From Terriglobia bacterium (GTDB taxonomy: Bacteria > Acidobacteriota > Terriglobia > UBA7540), in assembly GCA_020073545.1 (NCBI GenBank), contig JAIQEZ010000008.1:1-64000 (forward strand): a DNA stretch of 64,000 nucleotides, written 5' to 3'. Both the position numbers and the translations under genes were made by a program. A model generated the notes under the pieces. That model saw only the letters and a list, made by a program, of their open reading frames with translations, was not told the DNA's origin and ran no database searches. Shown here in pieces: positions 8,080-16,959 of this stretch; the first letter of the stretch is position 1; the number at the start of each line of letters is the position of its first letter.

Positions 8080-8265
8080 CCACGAGCGTGGGTGTCTGGC
8101 AGATGCCTGCGGGGTTGCGGGCCGGATCAAAGGTTCGGTTTCTTTCGGGCGGCACGGGCTTTCGGGGCCTTCCGTTTGACGGTCTTGATCCCCGACGCAC
8201 CGGGACACCTGCTCGATTCGATTGGTCGGGGGTTGCTAAATGACCCGGATTCCCCAGGAGGAAGG

Positions 8266-9639
8266 ATGCGCGTTGCAGTAATCGGGACGGGATATGTCGG
8301 GCTGGTAGCCGGCGCTGCCCTGGCTGATTTCGGCCAGCAGGTCATTTGCCTGGATAAAGACGCCAGCAAGATTGAGCTCCTGCGCCAGGGGCAAACCCTG
8401 ATCTACGAGCCGGGCCTTCCGGAACTCGCTCAGCGCAACTTGCAGGCGGGGCGCCTGCAATTCTCGACGGATGTCGAAGCTGCTGTCCGGCGGTCCGAAG
8501 TTGTGCTGATCGCCGTGGGCACGGAAGGCCTGCCCGACGGCCGTGTCAACATGACGGCTTTCTATGAAGTGGCGCAGCAGACCGCCAGCGCCATGGAACA
8601 CTACACGGTGATAGTCATCAAGAGCACCGTGCCCGTGGGAAGCGCGGCGGAGCTCACGCGCCTGATCCACCAGCACCAGAAGACCCCGGTACCGTTTGAG
8701 GTGGTTTCCAATCCCGAGTTCCAGCGTGAAGGCTCGGCAGTGAAGGATTTCTTCAAGCCATACCGGATCGTGCTCGGGGTCGGCAGCGAAGGGGCGATCG
8801 AGATCATGAAAGAGATTTACCGTCCCTTGCTCGCGGCGGGAACCCCTCTGGTGGTGACGAGCAACGAAACTGCGGAAATCATCAAGTACGCTGCGAATGC
8901 TTACCTGGCGTTGAAGGTTTCCTTCATCAACGAGATTGCCAATCTTTGTGATCGCCTCGATTGCGACGCGCAGGCGGTCTCCGCAGCGCTGTGCCTGGAC
9001 CCCCGTATCGGAAGGTACCTTTCTCCGGGCCCGGGCTTTGGTGGCTCCTGTTTGCCCAAAGACACCGCCGCCTTGATCCAGCAAGCTCAGGCGGCCGGAG
9101 TGAAGATGCAAATGGTGGAAGCGGCGGTTGAAGTGAACAACGCCCAAGCAAACCACATTGTAGGAAAGGTGAAATCCCGCTTGGGAACGCTCCGGGGCTG
9201 CACCCTCGGGGTTCTGGGGCTTTCCTTCAAAGGCAACACGGACGACGTGCGCTGCTCGCCGTCGATTCGCATCTGCGAATTGCTGCTGGCGGAAGGCGCC
9301 CGGCTGCGCGTGCACGACCCGACGGCTAACCGCAACGCTCGAGCCCTCCTCACATCAAGCCAGGTGGTGTTCTGCTCCAGTCCTTATGAGGCCGCCTCAG
9401 AAGCCCATGGTCTGTTGATCCTGACAGAGTGGGAGCAGTTTAGCTCTCTCGACTTGCGCCGGTTGAAGGCTGTGTCGCATGGGGATGTGCTCGTGGACGC
9501 GCGGAACATCCTGGATCCCAAAGCCGTCATCGAAGCCGGCTTCAGTTACGATGGAGTCGGGCGGCAGGCCCGCCCACTTGATCCTGAGGCTGTCTTGACC
9601 CCGGGTGGCAGCCTGAAACGAGTTATCAGCGCGCCGTAG
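8266..9639 (+). CDS. ugd: UDP-glucose 6-dehydrogenase
   Basis: Oxidises UDP-glucose to UDP-glucuronate with 2 NAD+, supplying precursor for capsule, exopolysaccharide or UDP-sugar interconversion. The 457-residue protein starts at the NAD-binding Rossmann motif IGTGYVGLVAGA. The catalytic cysteine is in GPGFGGSCLPKD. The C-terminal UDP-binding domain contains LGLSFKGNTDDVRCSPS. The start at 8266 is chosen because AGGAGGAAGG lies just before it and the family begins with this Rossmann strand. An upstream in-frame extension has no family match. The gene is followed by about 260 bases without a gene. Confidence 0.93.
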   Translation: MRVAVIGTGYVGLVAGAALADFGQQVICLDKDASKIELLRQGQTLIYEPGLPELAQRNLQAGRLQFSTDVEAAVRRSEVVLIAVGTEGLPDGRVNMTAFYEVAQQTASAMEHYTVIVIKSTVPVGSAAELTRLIHQHQKTPVPFEVVSNPEFQREGSAVKDFFKPYRIVLGVGSEGAIEIMKEIYRPLLAAGTPLVVTSNETAEIIKYAANAYLALKVSFINEIANLCDRLDCDAQAVSAALCLDPRIGRYLSPGPGFGGSCLPKDTAALIQQAQAAGVKMQMVEAAVEVNNAQANHIVGKVKSRLGTLRGCTLGVLGLSFKGNTDDVRCSPSIRICELLLAEGARLRVHDPTANRNARALLTSSQVVFCSSPYEAASEAHGLLILTEWEQFSSLDLRRLKAVSHGDVLVDARNILDPKAVIEAGFSYDGVGRQARPLDPEAVLTPGGSLKRVISAP

Positions 9640-9685
9640 CTTGGAGGCAGGGTCCCCAGTTTATTCCGTTCGTACTTCTCGTCTC

Positions 9686-9732
9686 GACGGACAGCGGACC
9701 GCGGACAACTGACCACGCACCACCGTCGTCTT
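9686..9732. repeat. Short-word repeat (GGAC/GACAACTGAC type), copy 1
   Basis: The stretch is made of overlapping variants of ACGGACAGCGGAC, GCGGACAACTGACC and CACCACCGTCGTC. The same vocabulary recurs at 17031-17145 and 53121-53213. It has no coding sense. Confidence 0.4.
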
Positions 9733-9900
9733 CCCTGCGCCCCCAATCGCAAATCCTCTGCAGGAATTGGCCTACCAGAGAGGGCCAAAACCCTGGCAGG
9801 CAATTTGCGCAAGAATCCTGATATTTTCGGGCTCGCTGTAGCGGAATGCTGAAGCGTCCGAACTGGCGAACGTTTTAGCGCAAGACAACCAGGAGGAAGT

Positions 9901-10038
9901 GTGCGAAAAACTAGCTTCGCCCAAAAGATGCTCCACTTCTTTTGCCGTCCCTGCGGGGAGTACCATCTGAAAAGGCATCCTCACTGTCGAGTCATGAAGC
10001 GCCGGGCCGCGAGGCGTCAAAAGAAGCTTGTGCCTTAA
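9901..10038 (+). CDS. 45-residue Cys/His-rich basic protein (putative zinc-binding), unknown
   Basis: A short gene starting at GTG 9901 and ending at TAA 10036-10038. A perfect AGGAGGA lies 3 to 5 bases upstream. The protein contains CRPCGEYHLKRHPHC (C15, C18, H22, H26, H28, C29) followed by a strongly basic tail, VMKRRAARRQKK. The Cys/His spacing suggests a small zinc knuckle, and the layout recalls the CxxCGxY..H..C cluster of ribosomal protein L32-like proteins. The basic tail suggests RNA, DNA or ribosome binding (inference). It ends 15 bases before the 3' end of a minus-strand gene. No homologue is known to me, and it could still be a chance frame. Confidence 0.5.
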   Translation: MRKTSFAQKMLHFFCRPCGEYHLKRHPHCRVMKRRAARRQKKLVP

Positions 10039-10052
10039 TACTTTCGTGGTCC

Positions 10053-10742
10053 CTAACCCGGCACATGAATTCCCTTTTCGGCCAGGTCAATCGTCAGACT
10101 GTGCGTTTTATTGGCTATGACATCCTTAAACTCTACGATGACAGTGGCGCGCTTTACATATGCTTCATCGAGGTCGAGATTTCCAAATGTGGACCAGAAC
10201 CAGCCATCTGCCGCACCTCCAGCAGGGATCGGTTGCAGGGTTTTTGTAGGCCAGTAGTTTTCAATGGGTAGGGTAACAGTCAGGCCATTATGCTCTACGT
10301 GGACAGCAATATCCTTCCCACCGGTGGGAGGAGCTTCCCCCCAAATTATCCGCGAATAAGGGAGTTGGATACCCATGTTCCAACCAACTGCTCCGCTGGG
10401 TGGACCTAAGGGATTTGTTATGGCCCCAGCTACAACGACAAGCGACTTGCCCCGACCTCGTGACCCTGTCATGACAGTGCTCAATTCACCCCCAAACTCA
10501 GGAGTTTTGAGTTTCTGTTCGAGAGCAATTAGGGCTTGATTCTTTTCTTGCCATGCAGCGTATCCCGCCCAGAAAACGCCAACGAGCCCGGCACAGATAA
10601 GTATCCAGCCTGGGATTTCAGACCATCCCTTGAAGGTCCGAGAAACGCGCCGGCCTATTCGAAGTCCGAGTCCGATTAGCAGGCTACTCATGCCCATGAG
10701 CGCCACCCAGTGCACCCAGAGCGCAGGGAGGTATTCGGCCAT
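10053..10742 (-). CDS. Hypothetical membrane-anchored protein
   Basis: A 229-residue protein I do not recognise. Two transmembrane helices occupy about residues 7-28 and 43-63. A short helical segment (about 64-82) follows, then a globular domain of about 140 residues rich in beta-strand-type sequence (VVVAGAITNPLGPPSG, HVEHNGLTVTLPIE, ATVIVEFKDVI). The domain may lie outside the membrane. It belongs to a group of four unknown genes with lower GC than the flanking ugd and pdxR-like genes. The ribosome binding site before the ATG is weak. Confidence 0.6.
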   Translation of the reverse strand: MAEYLPALWVHWVALMGMSSLLIGLGLRIGRRVSRTFKGWSEIPGWILICAGLVGVFWAGYAAWQEKNQALIALEQKLKTPEFGGELSTVMTGSRGRGKSLVVVAGAITNPLGPPSGAVGWNMGIQLPYSRIIWGEAPPTGGKDIAVHVEHNGLTVTLPIENYWPTKTLQPIPAGGAADGWFWSTFGNLDLDEAYVKRATVIVEFKDVIANKTHSLTIDLAEKGIHVPG

Positions 10743-10940
10743 GGCCCGAGACTACCGCGTTTTTTGACTTGCGTCGAGGACATTATCTCCGCTCCAATCT
10801 GGTTGTCAGTTATCTGCAATCGCCCTATTTTGCGGACACTTTTCCGCTTGTGTCTCTTGGGAGGTGGCTTGACAGGCGGAGTACCATAGTGGTAATAGGG
10901 GACTGCGCAGTCATTTCCTTTCCCATCCTTAGGAGGGGGT

Positions 10941-11396
10941 ATGTCAAAAACTATGCTTGCATTGGAATCATTTGTTGTTGGAGCTTTCTGCATGTTTTTC
11001 ATGCTCTCAGGAAGCCACACATCAATCCTGGCACAATCAGGCTTGGGTCTACCGGATGCAATTCCAGTTGTTCCTCCCTTATCGTCGATTGAAGTGAGGG
11101 ACAGCCACTTCGGCACTGAACCACAACAGTTGGACGGCCTGAACTGCAAAGAATGCACGTTTGATAACGTCACACTGACGTATGGAGGTGGAGCATACCA
11201 CTTGGAGAACTGCCGATTCTCAGGGACGACAAGAGTAGTTTTTACAGGTGCAGCCCAAAACGCATTGGCAGTGCTTCCCTTAATTGCAGCCATAACATCA
11301 GGCAACCCAAATCCCAACCCGCCAAGGCCGAAGGAAACGAGGATCGCCCAGGCGAAAGCCCCTATTACAATCGTTCGTTGGGTAAGTCCGAAATGA
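10941..11396 (+). CDS. Hypothetical protein with Cys-paired YGGGAYHLENC repeat-like segment
   Basis: A 151-residue protein with an N-terminal hydrophobic segment (about 8-30, signal or anchor). A short extracytoplasmic-looking domain contains LDGLNCKECTFDNV, YGGGAYHLENCRFSG and TGAAQNALAVLPL. The regular NC..CTF / ENCRFSG pattern suggests a small beta-solenoid or pentapeptide-like fold (inference). A strong GGAGGGGG site precedes the ATG, and TTGACA-N18-TAATAG lies at 10869-10898. A 264-codon frame on the opposite strand overlaps it, but that frame lacks such signals and I reject it. The last 20 residues (PKETRIAQAK...) look less conserved in character. Confidence 0.65.
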   Translation: MSKTMLALESFVVGAFCMFFMLSGSHTSILAQSGLGLPDAIPVVPPLSSIEVRDSHFGTEPQQLDGLNCKECTFDNVTLTYGGGAYHLENCRFSGTTRVVFTGAAQNALAVLPLIAAITSGNPNPNPPRPKETRIAQAKAPITIVRWVSPK

Positions 11397-11601
11397 CGTG
11401 TAGCCTTTTTCTTGGCTGGCATGACTGCAAACCTTCTCAAACAGGTATAACTCGGTTGTCGAGTTCTTTCTAACCGCCCCACCCAGGGGGTATGAAATAG
11501 ATTATTAAACTAGTGTCCAAACAGATGACGGCTCCGCCACCAAACGTGATAAAGAGTCCTAACCGACCGCGATTTTCATCAAAGCATACGAGGCGCCAGC
11601 C

Positions 11602-12213
11602 ATGAGTGACAATCCCACACCCAAGAACGAGAAGAAAGACTCCTTCGAGCAGAAGAAATTTTCCCTTGAACAGAGAAAATTCAAAGTTGAATGCGCGACA
11701 CTGTTCCTTCTGTTCATGTACACTGCTGTTGCTGGTTGGAACCTTCAGGTAGCGCGAGATACTTTCAATGCTGCCAATAGACCCTACGTCAGCGTGAATG
11801 AAGTGGATGTCGCTCCTGTCGGGAAACAGCCAACTGGCAAGCCAGTCATGAGTGGGACGAAAACTAAAGAAACAAACGCCCTCGTTTTTAGAGCACAAAT
11901 CAAGAACTTCGGTCCGGTCCCCGGCACTAACTTCCTCGCTAGATGGAGAATATTTGTTGCTGGAGTACAAAGGCTGGGTCAGAAGAAGGTTCCAGATCTT
12001 CCATCGACGATCTTCCCCAGCCAGTCTTTCTACCTTAAAGGCGGGATAACCGGCCCAGACTACCCAGCTATCATCAGCGGAGAGAAAACGTTGACAATTG
12101 AAGTTACTGTTGAGTATGACGGTCCAAGCGGTCACTACAAAGAATGCAATAAGAATCAATACGCCCCAGACATTAACGCATTTCTTAACCTCGGTCCTAT
12201 GTGTACTAACTGA
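11602..12213 (+). CDS. Hypothetical single-pass membrane protein
   Basis: A 203-residue protein of unknown function. A charged N-terminus with a short Lys/Glu-rich helix (EQKKFSLEQRKFKVE) is followed by one transmembrane helix (about 31-49). Next is an AANRPYVSV motif that I recognise from a widespread family of uncharacterised bacterial membrane proteins. The remaining domain contains FRAQIKNFGPVPGTNF and TIFPSQSFYLKG blocks suggesting an immunoglobulin-like beta fold, and ends in FLNLGPMC. The start is supported by GAGGCGCC before ATG. A long opposite-strand frame over this gene is treated as a shadow. Confidence 0.7.
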   Translation: MSDNPTPKNEKKDSFEQKKFSLEQRKFKVECATLFLLFMYTAVAGWNLQVARDTFNAANRPYVSVNEVDVAPVGKQPTGKPVMSGTKTKETNALVFRAQIKNFGPVPGTNFLARWRIFVAGVQRLGQKKVPDLPSTIFPSQSFYLKGGITGPDYPAIISGEKTLTIEVTVEYDGPSGHYKECNKNQYAPDINAFLNLGPMCTN

Positions 12214-12349
12214 CGATTCCACTTTTGCGGCTGCCCTAAAAACCTTCCCCATTGGCTCTCTCCCTGTCTTCATTCTTGACTCTCGCTGTATGTCAAGTCC
12301 TTTCCTATCGCCGCAATTTGGCCCGCTTGCACCTTGGCCTACTTGGCTC

Positions 12350-12378
12350 TTTACAAGTCTCGCCAATGGCATTAAATT
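12350..12378 (+). promoter_or_regulatory. Candidate promoter of the pdxR-like gene
   Basis: TTTACA (12350-12355), 17-base spacer, TAAATT (12373-12378), with -35 at 5 of 6 and -10 at 4 of 6 of consensus. It lies about 30 bases before the start codon. Confidence 0.5.
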
Positions 12379-12387
12379 GGACTGGTC
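12377..12387. promoter_or_regulatory. Candidate MocR/PdxR operator
   Basis: TTGGACTGGTC overlaps the end of the predicted -10 box. Binding sites of PLP-sensing MocR regulators (PdxR, TauR) often contain TGGAC/GTCCA-type words (family knowledge), so autoregulation is plausible. I see only one clear half, so this is tentative. Confidence 0.3.
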
Positions 12388-12412
12388 ATCAGGCCAGAGG
12401 AGTCCAAGCACC

Positions 12413-13933
12413 ATGCTCGTAACGCTGGATCCGAGCTTGCGCAAGCCCCTGTATGTGCAAATTCGCGATCAAATCCGCGACCGCATCCTAACCGGCGGGT
12501 TGAAACCCGGTGACCGTATGGAGCCCAGTCGTGAGCTCGCCCATCACCTGGGCGTACATCGGACCACGGTGGGAAACGCTTACGCCGACCTCGAAGCCGA
12601 GGGCCTGGTCCAGGGCACGGTGGGCCGCGGCACCTTCGTAACCCCGCTCGCGGAGACGCTCCACACTCCCCGCAGTATGACGCGCCGCCCATCCCATGAT
12701 CTTTTCTGGGAGAGTTTCTTTCCGGAAGAGCCTCGTGACGATTCCTTGGGACGTTTGATGGCCAGCTCCGTCGAGGAAGGCGTCATCTCATTTGCCGTTG
12801 CCCACGGCGCGGAAGAACTGACGCCGCCGGACCTTGTCCGCCGGGCCGCTGACGCCGTCCTGCGCCGCGAGGGCGGGCGCCTGCTGCAATACGGATCCAC
12901 CGACGGATACCTGCCTCTCAAGGTCTATTTGCAGACTCGTCTGCGGCGCGACGGCATTCCCGTGGAACTGGACGAGATTCTGGTGACGCACGGATGTCAG
13001 CAGTCGCTGGACCTGCTGCGCCGCACGCTCATTTCCTCCGGCGAAACGGTGGTGTGCGAAAACCCCACTTACACCGGCCTCTGGAATGTCTTCGAGTCGC
13101 CGGGAGTCCGTCTGATTGGCGTTCCCGTCGCGACGGAAGGCCTCGATCTCGATGCGCTCCAGGCCCTGCTCGAGCAGACGCGCGTCAAACTCATTTTCTG
13201 CAGCCCGAATTTCCAGAATCCCACCGGCCACACCATGCCGCTTGCGGCCCGGAAGCGCTTGCTGGAACTCGCGCTGCGCTTCCAGGTTCCGATCGTCGAG
13301 GACGACGTTTACGGCGCGCTGCGCTACCGCGGCCGGCAGGTTCCTCCCTTGAAAGCCCTCGACACGGCAGGCCTGGTGATCTATCTGAACAGCTTTTCGA
13401 AAGTCGGATTCCCGGGCCTGCGCGTGGGGTGGATTGTGGCCTCGCGACAGGTGATTGCCCGCCTCCGCTGGGCCAAGCAGCGAGCCGATCTACACACCAA
13501 CCTGCTGGGGCAGGCCGTGCTCCAGGAATTGGGCCGCCGCGGTTGGCTCGACAAATGGATCCGCAAGACCTGCAAAGCTTATGAGCACAAGCAGGGTGTG
13601 CTCCGGCACGCCATCGAGCGGCATTTTCCACCCCAGGTGCGCGTGAGTTATGCCGAGGGTGGCATGTCCGTGTGGGTGGAATTGCCGGCGTGGCTGGATG
13701 CTTCGGAACTTCTCGTGAAGGCGCGCGAGCGTCGCGTGATGTTCGCACCCGCACGCTATTTCTATTTTCAAAATCCCAAACACAACGCGCTACGGCTATG
13801 TTACACGGCTCTGCCCGATGATAAGATTGAGAAGGGTGTTGCGATCCTGGGCGAGATCCTGAAAGCAGCGATGCGCCGAGCAAAGAAAGGAAGGCAGATT
13901 TCGCCCGCCGGCGCGAGCGTCGCGCTCGTCTGA
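12413..13933 (+). CDS. pdxR: MocR-family regulator (GntR HTH + aminotransferase domain), PdxR-like
   Basis: A 506-residue fusion: an N-terminal GntR winged helix (about 10-75, with LAHHLGVHRTTVGNAYADLEAEG) and a C-terminal fold-type I aminotransferase-like domain. The PLP-binding lysine is in LNSFSKVGFPGLRVG, preceded by SPNFQNPTG. MocR proteins use PLP as a ligand; PdxR members activate or repress pdxST. Two genes downstream lies pdxS, so a PdxR role is the best reading. The start is set by AGAGGAG 10 bases before ATG. The frame is open further upstream, but that part overlaps the preceding gene and is not domain-like. The C-terminus ends in a basic Lys/Arg-rich tail. Confidence 0.85.
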   Translation: MLVTLDPSLRKPLYVQIRDQIRDRILTGGLKPGDRMEPSRELAHHLGVHRTTVGNAYADLEAEGLVQGTVGRGTFVTPLAETLHTPRSMTRRPSHDLFWESFFPEEPRDDSLGRLMASSVEEGVISFAVAHGAEELTPPDLVRRAADAVLRREGGRLLQYGSTDGYLPLKVYLQTRLRRDGIPVELDEILVTHGCQQSLDLLRRTLISSGETVVCENPTYTGLWNVFESPGVRLIGVPVATEGLDLDALQALLEQTRVKLIFCSPNFQNPTGHTMPLAARKRLLELALRFQVPIVEDDVYGALRYRGRQVPPLKALDTAGLVIYLNSFSKVGFPGLRVGWIVASRQVIARLRWAKQRADLHTNLLGQAVLQELGRRGWLDKWIRKTCKAYEHKQGVLRHAIERHFPPQVRVSYAEGGMSVWVELPAWLDASELLVKARERRVMFAPARYFYFQNPKHNALRLCYTALPDDKIEKGVAILGEILKAAMRRAKKGRQISPAGASVALV

Positions 13934-14006
13934 GTTCCGCGCCGTGGTGAGCAGGACCCGCCGTGGGGGAACCGGCATTTCAAGGCGGGTCTGGAAAGGA
14001 ATCGGA

Positions 14007-15563
14007 ATGGAAGGTGTCGAGCCAGATCGGATCGCAGACCGTCGGAGCGCCCCGCTGGAGATGGGCCCGGAGGAATTTCGCGCTCTGGGTTACCGCCTCG
14101 TGGACCGCGTCGCTGAATTCCTGGGCTCACTGCCCAGCCGCCCGGTGAGTCCCCGTGAATCACCCCGCGAGGTTCGGGCCATTTTGGGAGACTGTCCGTT
14201 GCCCGAACGGGGAACTGCCGCGGAGCAGCTACTGGAGGAAGCTGCCCGGTTGTTGATGGACCATTCGCTCTTCAACGGTCACCCCCGCTTCATGGGGTTC
14301 ATCACTTCGCCTGCCGCTCCCCTCGGCGCGCTGGGAGAGTTGCTGGCCGCCGCGGTCAATCCCAACTGTGGAGGATGGGTTCTGTCGCCCATGGCGAGTG
14401 AAATCGAGGCGCAAACCATCCGGTGGATCGCGGAGATGATCGGCTACCCGCGCGCGGCGGGCGGAGTGCTCGTCACGGGCGGCACCATGGCCAACTTCGT
14501 GGGGTTTCTTGCGGCACGCAAGGCGAAAGCTGACTGGGACCTGCGCACGCGCGGCCTCGCCTCCCACGATGGCCGGCCGCTCCGCCTTTACGCCTCGACC
14601 GAAACCCATACCTGGATTCACAAGGCCGTGGACCTTTTCGGCTTGGGGCTTGATTCGATCGCCTGGATTTCGGCGGATTCAGACCTGCGCCTGAACACCA
14701 CGGAATTGCGCGAACGGATCCGAGCGGACAAGGCGAAAGGTGAATTGCCGTTCATGGTCATCGGCACGGCCGGCACGGTCAGCACCGGCGCCATCGACCC
14801 CCTGCCGGAAATTGCCGCCATCGCGCGCGAGCACGGGCTGTGGTTCCACGTAGATGGCGCCTACGGTGGTTTCGCGGCGGTCTTGCCGGATGCGCCTGCG
14901 GGTTTGCGCGGCTTGAGCGAGGCCGATTCCGTGGCCGTGGACCCGCACAAATGGCTCTATGCACCCCTCGAGGCCGGATGCGCGCTCGTGCGCGACCGCC
15001 ACGCCTTGCGTGGCGCCTTCACGCAGCACACGCCAGCGTATTACCGAATGCTGCAGGAAGAAGAGGCTCTTAACTTCTTTGAGTATGGGCCGGAAAACTC
15101 GCGCGGCTTCCGCGCGCTGAAAATCTGGCTGGCCTTGCGCCAGGTGGGGCGCGAAGGTTATGCGCGCATGATCGCGGAAGATATTCACCTGGCTGAAACC
15201 CTGCACGAACTCGCCACGGCCGATCCGGAGTTGCAGGCTTTTCGGCAGGGCCTGAGCATTTCGACCTTCCGCTATGTGCCGCGCGATCTTGAGCCCGGCA
15301 CCGAAAAAGTGGAGGCGTATCTTAACCAGCTCAACGGCGAATTGCTCTTCCGGTTGCAAAGGAGCGGCGAGGCTTTTCTGACGAACGCGGTCATCGACGG
15401 AGCGTTCCTGCTGCGTGCCTGCATCGTGAATTTCCGCACTTCCCTTGCGGATATTCGCGCGCTGCCCGGAATCATCACGCGCCTGGGTCGCGAGGTGGAT
15501 GCCGCACTCCGGCCCGCGTCCTTGCGAAGTCATCGGACTACGGCCGAGAAATCTTCATCTTAA
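14007..15563 (+). CDS. PLP-dependent decarboxylase, aromatic-L-amino-acid/glutamate decarboxylase family
   Basis: A 518-residue group II decarboxylase. Hallmarks are [16 protein letters not shown], the cofactor aspartate in [13 protein letters not shown] and the PLP lysine in [16 protein letters not shown]. It would decarboxylate an amino acid such as tyrosine, tryptophan, glutamate or a relative, and the substrate cannot be told from the sequence. Chosen start: ATG 14007 with GGAAAGG upstream. A longer frame back to 13944 is possible. It lies between the PLP-sensing regulator and pdxS and ends 14 bases before pdxS, so it is likely co-transcribed. A PLP-requiring enzyme in a PLP-synthesis operon makes functional sense. 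Confidence 0.88.
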   Translation: MEGVEPDRIADRRSAPLEMGPEEFRALGYRLVDRVAEFLGSLPSRPVSPRESPREVRAILGDCPLPERGTAAEQLLEEAARLLMDHSLFNGHPRFMGFITSPAAPLGALGELLAAAVNPNCGGWVLSPMASEIEAQTIRWIAEMIGYPRAAGGVLVTGGTMANFVGFLAARKAKADWDLRTRGLASHDGRPLRLYASTETHTWIHKAVDLFGLGLDSIAWISADSDLRLNTTELRERIRADKAKGELPFMVIGTAGTVSTGAIDPLPEIAAIAREHGLWFHVDGAYGGFAAVLPDAPAGLRGLSEADSVAVDPHKWLYAPLEAGCALVRDRHALRGAFTQHTPAYYRMLQEEEALNFFEYGPENSRGFRALKIWLALRQVGREGYARMIAEDIHLAETLHELATADPELQAFRQGLSISTFRYVPRDLEPGTEKVEAYLNQLNGELLFRLQRSGEAFLTNAVIDGAFLLRACIVNFRTSLADIRALPGIITRLGREVDAALRPASLRSHRTTAEKSSS

Positions 15564-15577
15564 GAAGGAGCAATGTC

Positions 15578-16465
15578 ATGTGGGAGTATGATCAGCAAAT
15601 GAAATTGAAAGTGGGCTTGGCGGAAATGCTGAAGGGCGGGGTCATTATGGACGTCACGACCGCCGAGCAGGCGAAAATTGCCGAAGACGCGGGTGCCGTG
15701 GCCGTCATGGCGCTGGAGCGCGTGCCGGCGGACATCCGCAAGGAAGGCGGCGTGGCCCGCATGGCCTCCATCAGAATCATCAAGGAAATCATGGACGCGG
15801 TGACGATTCCGGTCATGGCCAAGGCGCGCATCGGCCACTTCGCGGAGGCACAGGTACTTGAGGCCGTGGGCGTGGACTACATCGACGAGAGCGAAGTCCT
15901 GACCCCAGCGGACGAGGAGCATCACATTCACAAGTGGCCCTACAAGGTGCCGTTCGTCTGTGGGGCGCGCAATCTGGGCGAAGCGTTGCGGCGCATCGGC
16001 GAGGGCGCGGCAATGATCCGCACCAAGGGCGAGGCAGGTTCGGGCAACATCGTCGAGGCCGTACGCCACCTGCGCGCCATCACCAGCGAGATTCGCCAGC
16101 TTACCACGCTGCGCGAAGAGGAGCTGATGGCCAAATCCAAGGAACTCGGCGCGCCCTACGACTTGGTGAAATGGGTGAGCCAGAACGGCAAGCTGCCGGT
16201 GCCGAACTTCTCGGCCGGCGGGATCGCCACGCCGGCGGACGCGTCGCTGGTGATGCAGCTCGGCGCGGAGGCGGTCTTCGTGGGTTCGGGCATCTTCAAG
16301 TCCTCGGACCCCGACAATCGCGCCAAGGCCATCGTGCGTGCCACTACGCACTTCAACGAGCCGCAGGTCGTGGCCGAGTGCTCGGCGGAAGTGGGCGAAG
16401 CCATGCGCGGCATCGACGTCCAGAAGTTGGATCCCAAGGAGTTGCTGCAGACGCGGGGGTGGTAG
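15578..16465 (+). CDS. pdxS: Pyridoxal 5'-phosphate synthase, lyase subunit
   Basis: Builds PLP from ribose 5-phosphate, glyceraldehyde 3-phosphate and ammonia delivered by PdxT. The 295-residue (beta/alpha)8 protein has both catalytic lysines in context: [14 protein letters not shown] and [21 protein letters not shown] precedes the ATG by 7 bases. Length and C-terminus are normal for the family. The last 21 codons are part of a 63-bp sequence repeated exactly at 16960-17022. The partner gene pdxT, normally adjacent, is displaced to 17151 by the hicAB cassette. Confidence 0.97.
   Translation: MWEYDQQMKLKVGLAEMLKGGVIMDVTTAEQAKIAEDAGAVAVMALERVPADIRKEGGVARMASIRIIKEIMDAVTIPVMAKARIGHFAEAQVLEAVGVDYIDESEVLTPADEEHHIHKWPYKVPFVCGARNLGEALRRIGEGAAMIRTKGEAGSGNIVEAVRHLRAITSEIRQLTTLREEELMAKSKELGAPYDLVKWVSQNGKLPVPNFSAGGIATPADASLVMQLGAEAVFVGSGIFKSSDPDNRAKAIVRATTHFNEPQVVAECSAEVGEAMRGIDVQKLDPKELLQTRGW
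16401..16463 (+). repeat. Direct repeat A: 3' end of pdxS
   Basis: These 63 bases run to within two bases of the pdxS stop codon's end and are identical to 16960-17022. In the second copy the stop codon is TGA instead of TAG. Confidence 0.95.
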
Positions 16466-16542
16466 CGCCGCCGTCTCGGCGGCAAGTGGATGGGCCGGCG
16501 CAAAGCCGCCCGAATAGTGCATTGAATCTACTGGTGGCGAAT

Positions 16543-16742
16543 GTGAAATTTCGAGACGTGATTGGGATGATCGGGCAGGACGGCTGGAGGCTGGTTAGAA
16601 CAACGGGCGTCATCGCCAGTATAGACATCCGGCTAAGCCTGGAACAGTAACAGTTGCCGGCAAGCCGAATCTGGATGTGCCGCCGGGCACCCTGAACAGC
16701 ATCCTCAAGCAAGCCGGATTGAAAGGACAACAACCTCGATGA
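16543..16742 (+). pseudogene. hicA: HicA toxin gene, broken by a one-base frameshift
   Basis: From GTG 16543 the frame reads MKFRDVIGMIGQDGWRLVRT, a classic HicA N-terminus. After codon 22 (16606-16608) the frame is lost. Shifting by one missing base restores HRQYRHPAKPGTVTVAGKP and then LDVPPGTLNSILKQAGLK to a TGA at 16740-16742. The missing base falls in the conserved GSH motif, right at the catalytic histidine of this double-stranded-RNA-binding-fold mRNA interferase. Without the base the product stops after about 35 residues. The original stop overlaps the hicB start as ATGA, the usual hicAB layout. Either a true inactivation or an assembly error. Confidence 0.85.
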
Positions 16743-16945
16743 AATACCTTGTCGTTGTCGAAAAAGGTGGGAACAGTTTCGGTGCCTACGTGCCGGACCT
16801 ACCCGGCTGCGCCGTTGTGGGGGAAACACGCGAGGAGGCCTTGCGGCTAATTCGCGAGGCCGTGGAGCTTCACGTCTCCAGCAAGCGGGAACAAGGCGAT
16901 CCCCTCCCGGAGCCGGCCTCGACCACCGAGTACGTACAGGTTTGA
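16739..16945 (+). CDS. hicB: HicB-family antitoxin
   Basis: A 68-residue protein with the HicB signature: a partial RNase H-like fold beginning MKYLVVVEKGGNSFGAYVPDLPGC, then GETREEALRLIREAVELHV. It would neutralise HicA by binding its active face. It is the short form without a C-terminal DNA-binding domain, so autoregulation through its own HTH is not expected. Its ATG overlaps the stop of the broken hicA. The antitoxin frame is intact although the toxin is disrupted. The cassette lies between pdxS and pdxT and is bracketed by copies of the pdxS 3' end. Confidence 0.85.
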   Translation: MKYLVVVEKGGNSFGAYVPDLPGCAVVGETREEALRLIREAVELHVSSKREQGDPLPEPASTTEYVQV

Positions 16946-16959
16946 AAGCACCCTGGAAC

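Noticed and set aside
10688-11482. Minus-strand frame of 264 codons over the YGGGAYHLENC gene
   Set aside because: Overlaps both neighbouring genes and lacks a ribosome binding site. The plus-strand gene has a strong binding site and a coherent protein pattern.
11470-12444. Minus-strand frame of 324 codons with hydrophobic stretches
   Set aside because: The opposite strand encodes a recognisable hypothetical-protein family (AANRPYVSV). Hydrophobic runs here arise from the complement of charged codons.
15560-16522. Minus-strand frame of 320 codons over pdxS
   Set aside because: Antisense to a fully conserved pdxS. Histidine/arginine-rich shadow product.
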